From NCBI GenBank assembly GCA_016927855.1, contig JAFGLV010000091.1, positions 1 to 37,009 on the forward strand: a stretch of DNA of 37,009 bases, in the 5' to 3' direction. Positions 33,682 through 37,009 of the stretch are shown here, in pieces. Both the position numbers and the translations under genes were made by a program. The notes under the pieces are model-generated. The model did no database searches. It saw nothing but the letters and a program-made list of their open reading frames with translations, and was not told where the DNA came from. The DNA comes from Sedimentisphaerales bacterium (GTDB lineage: Bacteria > Planctomycetota > Phycisphaerae > Sedimentisphaerales > Anaerobacaceae). Each line of letters starts with the position of its first letter. Within the stretch, counting starts at the first letter, position 1.

Positions 33682-34184
33682 CAGCTTGGCTCCGGCGCCG
33701 GGGTGACGACCTGCGCCTCCTTCAAGACGACGTCGCGCAACAGCGAGGCAAACATGCCGGTAAAGACGAAGTTCTCCTCAGGGAACTTCTTGCCGGCCAG
33801 ATTCTGGTCGATGTGGCTGAACATCAGGTCGATTTCGGCGATGAGCTGCTCGGCGCGGAGGATCTTGCCGCTGGTGCCGGCGGCCTCGGGAGCGATGGTT
33901 TGAATCTGCGCCTCGATCCGCAGGCTGTCGCCGGGTCGGACGAAGTCGTAGAAGACCGCCTTGTTGATCTTGGCGAGGATGACCTTCTCCTGGAAGTCTT
34001 TGGCCTGGCCCACCAGGATGCCAGCGGTCTGCGCCATGGCCTCGATCATCAGGCACTCCGGCATGATCGGAAAGCCCGGGAAATGGTCGTGCAGATGCTC
34101 TTCGGCCAGGGTGACGTTCTTGACCGCGACCGCCCGGCGCCCACTCTCGAATTCAACGAACTTGTCAATCCAGATCCAACGCAT
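33681..34184 (-). CDS. fabZ: FabZ/FabA-like hydroxyacyl-ACP dehydratase
   Basis: A 167-residue hot-dog-fold protein that removes water from 3-hydroxyacyl-ACP. The catalytic His (H34, HDHFPGFPIMPECLMIEAMA) and the acidic residue (E48) of the FabZ active site are present. The usual Pro-Gly of the active-site loop is Pro-Glu here. The start at 34184 (MRWIWIDKFVEFESGRR) matches the family's IDKIVEx opening; the longer frame upstream adds unrelated sequence. The C-terminal part (about 120-167) is longer than FabZ and acidic. It lies between the acyl carrier protein and the two ketosynthases and overlaps the next gene by one base. Confidence 0.85.
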   Translation of the reverse strand: MRWIWIDKFVEFESGRRAVAVKNVTLAEEHLHDHFPGFPIMPECLMIEAMAQTAGILVGQAKDFQEKVILAKINKAVFYDFVRPGDSLRIEAQIQTIAPEAAGTSGKILRAEQLIAEIDLMFSHIDQNLAGKKFPEENFVFTGMFASLLRDVVLKEAQVVTPAPEPS

Positions 34185-34265
34185 TTCGGATTCGCCGCCA
34201 CGCCGGCCGCAGGCGAATCGGATACCCATCCTGCCGCCGGCGCTTGGTGTGGCAAAGCAGAGCGG

Positions 34266-34661
34266 CTAGGCCGGGTTGACCTTGCCGTCGATATAGTTGA
34301 CGATGGCGTTCACGGTAAACAGATCCGCCAGTTTGTTGATGTCGGGGTTCTGTTGGAATTCAGTCAGATCGGTGTGAGGTACCTTCTCGCGCAGCTCGTT
34401 GAGGCCCTTTTCCGTCAGTTTGCCGTTGCTGACCAGGTCGGGATCATTCAGCAGCCCTTCGGCGGGGAACAGCTCTTCGCGCGGTACCTTCAAGGCGAAG
34501 GCTTTCTCCAGCCGGAACACGATGTCCAGAAAATCGATGCTCTCGGCGCCCAAATCCCCCATCAGGGTCGCCTCGGCGGTCACCTCGTCGTCGTCAACGC
34601 TCAATGCATCCACCAGAACCTCTTGCACCCTCTGGAATATCTCATCGCGACTCATGGTCAT
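34266..34661 (-). CDS. Acyl carrier protein with an insertion
   Basis: A 131-residue acyl carrier protein. The phosphopantetheine Ser is S41 in GAESIDFLDIVFRLE (Asp-Ser-Leu becomes Glu-Ser-Ile). The first two helices (IFQRVQEVLVDALSV, ATLMGDLGAESIDFLDIVFR) are standard. Between about 65 and 112 lies a segment of roughly 45 extra residues (FPAEGLLNDPDLVSNGKLTE through TEFQQNPDINKL) before the last helix LADLFTVNAIVNYID. Normal ACPs have about 80 residues. It carries the growing acyl chain between the ketosynthase pair and the dehydratases next to it. GGAGGT about 10 nt ahead supports the ATG at 34661. Confidence 0.88.
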   Translation of the reverse strand: MTMSRDEIFQRVQEVLVDALSVDDDEVTAEATLMGDLGAESIDFLDIVFRLEKAFALKVPREELFPAEGLLNDPDLVSNGKLTEKGLNELREKVPHTDLTEFQQNPDINKLADLFTVNAIVNYIDGKVNPA

Positions 34662-34719
34662 GGTCTCTGCTACCTCCGGTCACTGCGGTCTTTTGAAAGT
34701 CCTTTTTCCAACGTCGGCT

Positions 34720-35193
34720 TCAACTCTGCTGAGAAAGCAGCTTGTATCGGTTCTTCATCTCTGCGATAATCTGGGCGTCCACCGCAGCCAGCGCCGCGCT
34801 GCGTTCGGCCAGATTGAAGTGGCGCAGTCCGAACCGCGCCTCGACGATCTTCTGCCCGTCGACCGTGCCGTATCCTGAGAAACTGCTGACGCTCTCTTCG
34901 ATCGTCCGGGCTTCGACCGTGTACTGGACCTGCGAGCCCGGCGCCAGAAAGCTCTTGTATTTTACATTCCGGGCTTCTTCCAGCAAGACCATGCTGTGCG
35001 CGAAGCTTTCAGCCTGCCTGACCAGCCAGGCTGCCGACTCAATCAGCCCTTCCAGCAGAAGCACGCCCGGCAGGACCGGAAAGGTCGGAAAGTGGTCGGC
35101 CAGGTATTCCTCTGCCAGCGAAACACTCTTGGCGGCAGTGAGACGCTCGCCTGGTGTCAGCGCTACAATCTTGTCTATGAGTATGAATTTCAT
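34720..35193 (-). CDS. Second FabZ-like dehydratase
   Basis: A 157-residue hot-dog-fold protein beginning MKFILIDKIVALTPGERLTA. The catalytic His (H34, ADHFPTFPVLPG) and the Glu (E48, LLLEGLIESA) are present; the loop reads HFPTFP instead of HFPGxP, and the EAMAQ motif is EGLIES. It is the first gene of the operon, followed by the acyl carrier protein after 58 bp. The similarity to the other dehydratase in the operon suggests that the two work on different chain lengths or form a heterodimer, but this cannot be decided here. An upstream extension of the frame is rejected because it lacks similarity. Confidence 0.82.
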   Translation of the reverse strand: MKFILIDKIVALTPGERLTAAKSVSLAEEYLADHFPTFPVLPGVLLLEGLIESAAWLVRQAESFAHSMVLLEEARNVKYKSFLAPGSQVQYTVEARTIEESVSSFSGYGTVDGQKIVEARFGLRHFNLAERSAALAAVDAQIIAEMKNRYKLLSQQS

Positions 35194-35300
35194 TGCCTCA
35201 GATACGACGCGACCCCAAATTGGAGCCATTTTAGTGACCGGCCACCCTTTTGCCAGCCTTTTTTGGCTTTTTTGCGTATAGTCCTTAGTTTCGCGCACCG

Positions 35301-35328
35301 TTGCGGAAACCGACGCTTTAGGTATACT
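35301..35328 (+). promoter_or_regulatory. Candidate promoter for the acetyltransferase
   Basis: TTGCGG at 35301-35306 and TATACT at 35323-35328 (5 of 6 matches to TATAAT) with a 16-bp spacer. Transcription would begin only a few nt before the ATG at 35338, so the message would be almost leaderless. It lies in the 144-bp divergent region shared with the acyl operon, which reads the other way. Confidence 0.35.
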
Positions 35329-35337
35329 GCTGCCGAT

Positions 35338-35826
35338 ATGACGATTCGCACTGCCAAAATCTCGGACGCTCGAGCCATCTCGGCCTTGATCAACTGCTAC
35401 GCGGAGCACGACAAGATGCTCTTTCGCGCGCTGGCGGAGATTTACGAGAACCTGCAAACGTTCCTCGTGGCGGAAGAGGACGAGACGGTGGTCGGGTGTT
35501 GTGCGTTGGAAGTGATCTGGTCGGACCTGGCGGAGATCAAGTCGCTGGCGGTGGCTCCCGCCCACGTGGGCCGAGGCATCGGGCGCCTGCTGGTCCGCGG
35601 CGCGCTGGCGGAGGCCCGCCGGTTAGGCGTGCCGCGCGTATTTGCGCTGACCTTGGAGCCAGAGTTCTTCGAGAAGCTGGGGTTTGAAACCGTCAAGCGC
35701 GAGGATCTTCCCATGAAGGTCTGGAGTGACTGTGCGCGCTGCCCCAAGCAGCAGGAGTGCGACGAAGTGGCGGTGGACATCGCCGTGCCTGAAGTGTCCG
35801 CTCCTGCGACCGGCCGGACCGCCTAG
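35338..35826 (+). CDS. argA: GNAT acetyltransferase, ArgA-like
   Basis: A 162-residue GNAT-fold enzyme resembling the short N-acetylglutamate synthases that start arginine synthesis. Acetyl-CoA-binding motif A is clear: IKSLAVAPAHVGRGIGRLLV (Arg-Gly-x-Gly-x-Leu). The C-terminal LEPEFFEKLGFETVKREDLP followed by a Cys cluster (VWSDCARCPKQQECDE) is characteristic of ArgA-type proteins of this size. No classical amino-acid-kinase domain is attached. The gene overlaps the converging ABC permease by 4 bp and shares no operon with other arginine genes, so the assignment rests on the sequence alone. Confidence 0.75.
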   Translation: MTIRTAKISDARAISALINCYAEHDKMLFRALAEIYENLQTFLVAEEDETVVGCCALEVIWSDLAEIKSLAVAPAHVGRGIGRLLVRGALAEARRLGVPRVFALTLEPEFFEKLGFETVKREDLPMKVWSDCARCPKQQECDEVAVDIAVPEVSAPATGRTA

Positions 35827-36785
35827 CCCACTTGTCGTTTCTGGAACAGCGCCACCGCCAGCGCCAGGATGGCCGTGGCGTAGCAGACCGTATACAGCCC
35901 GGTGATGAGGATATACTTGAGCGGGACCGCACTGCCTTCGTAGATGGCGTCGGAGATCCAGAAGACTTGCAGGTTGGGCACCAGCGATCGGCCTACGCGT
36001 GCCCAGGCGTGCGCCTGCGCCAGACGACCAAAGACGTAGTCGCTCACCAGGCCCAGGAGAAACACCCCGATGCAGGCCGACAGCGTCACCACGATATTGA
36101 ACCGCGCCGACAGCGCCACCGCCAGCGCCGCAATGATGACGGCCGCCAGAAACAACAGGACCGAGCCGGCGACGTCGAGCCGGTTGATCCCGTTCTCGGC
36201 GGGATTGAACTGCCAGTTGCGGTCGATCAACGCCAGGAACACCATCGCGCCGGTGGCGAGGATTGCGGCGATGACGATGGCTGTTGACGAGAATTTCCAG
36301 TCGTACACGTAGTTGAAGAACGCGCCGAGCAGCACGCTGAGGACCACGACGGCACCGGCCGACCCGATTACCGTCCAGTCGTGCGTGTCCGCGGCCGACT
36401 CCAGCACGCCGTGGCGAATCGCCATCAGCAAGGCGATGCTGCACAGGTAGTGGGCCAGCGCGACCGCGCCGACCACCCCCAGAAACTTGGCGAGGATGAA
36501 TATCGGACGCTGGACCGGCTTGGTCAGCACCGTCGTGATCGTCTTGTTCTCCAGCTCCAGCGCCACGGCGCCGGAGGCCGAGAAGATTGCCACGAACAAG
36601 CTTGTCAGGAAGAGCGTAGAAAGCCCTATCTCACGCAGCAGTTTGTTGTCGTCGTCCATCGTGTACATTGCCAGCGACGGGCTCAGCAGAAACAGGAGCA
36701 GGGCGACGCCAATGATCGTCGCGTAAATAGGCTGTCTCAGTGTCTCGACGAATGTGTTCTTGGCTATCGTTATCACCTTATGCAT
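35823..36785 (-). CDS. ABC-2 type transporter permease, no ATPase nearby
   Basis: A 320-residue membrane protein of the ABC-2 permease type with six or more hydrophobic segments, such as IIGVALLLFLLSPSLAMYTM, TLFLTSLFVAIFSASGAVAL and SVLLFLAAVIIAALAVALSA. The N-terminal ITIAKNTFVETLRQPIYATI and LENKTITTVLTKPVQRPIFI are typical of the subfamily that forms the membrane part of ABC exporters. Its ATPase partner should be encoded next to it but is not inside this window: the converging acetyltransferase lies on one side, and the other side opens toward a short partial gene. The exported compound is unknown. Confidence 0.85.
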   Translation of the reverse strand: MHKVITIAKNTFVETLRQPIYATIIGVALLLFLLSPSLAMYTMDDDNKLLREIGLSTLFLTSLFVAIFSASGAVALELENKTITTVLTKPVQRPIFILAKFLGVVGAVALAHYLCSIALLMAIRHGVLESAADTHDWTVIGSAGAVVVLSVLLGAFFNYVYDWKFSSTAIVIAAILATGAMVFLALIDRNWQFNPAENGINRLDVAGSVLLFLAAVIIAALAVALSARFNIVVTLSACIGVFLLGLVSDYVFGRLAQAHAWARVGRSLVPNLQVFWISDAIYEGSAVPLKYILITGLYTVCYATAILALAVALFQKRQVG

Positions 36786-36980
36786 CTATCCGAACACTCA
36801 ACAGTCACCACGGACGTCGCCAGGCCAGGCAACACAACGCATTTTTTCACGGTTGTCACTACACGACGTGGGTTTTTGGTGTTATAGTACCGGCCCTGTC
36901 GTTTGTAAAGGGTTTGGGTCTGCATTCATTAGATACTGGACCGGGCGATTTTTGTTCGCAGTCGGGAGCTTAGATTACAG

Positions 36981-37009
36981 ATGACAACATCGTCCAAACG
37001 ACCCGAGCA
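36981..37009 (+). CDS. Start of a further gene (partial)
   Basis: ATG at 36981 opens a frame MTTSSKRPE that leaves the window after nine codons. GGGAG lies about 12 nt upstream, which is a little far for a ribosome binding site. Nothing can be said about the product; it is divergent from the permease. Confidence 0.35.

Noticed and set aside
32401..33903. A 500-codon open frame on the + strand opposite the ketosynthase homologue
   Set aside because: The minus-strand gene has clear family motifs; the + strand frame does not.
35252..35273. Stem GCCAG/TTGGC followed by six T on the + strand considered as a terminator
   Set aside because: It lies upstream of the acetyltransferase with no + strand gene ending before it, and the stem needs a G-T pair.
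1..37009. Search for tRNA, rRNA and CRISPR arrays
   Set aside because: No T-loop-like sequence with a matching cloverleaf, no rRNA signature and no regularly spaced direct repeats were seen by eye.

Overview
The window is GC-rich bacterial DNA, most likely from a planctomycete of the Phycisphaerae / Sedimentisphaerales type. This is inferred from a dockerin-like C-terminus on a secreted protease, a double DUF1080 protein, a small secreted lysozyme-like protein, a planctomycete-style tyrosine recombinase remnant, and a type II secretion locus with PilM/PilO-like components. There is no rRNA, tRNA or CRISPR array that I can see.

Layout. (1) 1-2980: a STAS-domain protein (779-1120) with a sigma70-like promoter, followed by a zone of decayed mobile DNA: an IS21-type IstB tail, a small helix-turn-helix gene and a multiply frameshifted tyrosine recombinase. 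(2) 2983-12511: mostly single genes on both strands: an M20 dipeptidase with an internal frameshift, a CBS-pair protein, an exported subtilisin with a dockerin-like tail, an orphan ParA preceded by a perfect 8-bp inverted repeat, a lysozyme-like protein, a double DUF1080 protein, a two-gene ABC exporter and two unknown proteins. (3) 12512-16479: an HtrA protease and a small HEAT-repeat protein separated by long gene-poor stretches with hairpins. (4) 16480-29687: a 12-gene type II secretion operon in the order gspE-F-G-H-I-J-K-L-M-C-unknown-D, all on the + strand with short gaps or overlaps. (5) 29750-35193, minus strand: a lipid or polyketide-like operon (dehydratase, long acyl carrier protein, dehydratase, a ketosynthase-like subunit lacking the catalytic Cys, an intact ketosynthase) running into serS. 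(6) 35338-37009: an ArgA-like acetyltransferase, an ABC-2 type permease without its ATPase, and the first codons of a further gene.

Two systems stand out. The secretion operon has an ATPase with a near-exact tandem MshEN cyclic-di-GMP-binding motif, a secretin enlarged to about 1067 residues by roughly six N1-like periplasmic repeats behind a long Pro/Glu/Asn linker, and an extra membrane-anchored gene between gspC and gspD. The acyl operon encodes a ketosynthase pair that looks like a KS / chain-length-factor heterodimer: one subunit keeps Cys-His-His, while the partner has Glu at the Cys position and Thr at the second His. With two dehydratases and an ACP enlarged to 131 residues, it could be a dedicated unsaturated-acyl or polyene pathway, or an altered elongation module of fatty-acid synthesis. 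No ketoreductase, enoyl reductase or malonyl transferase is in the window.
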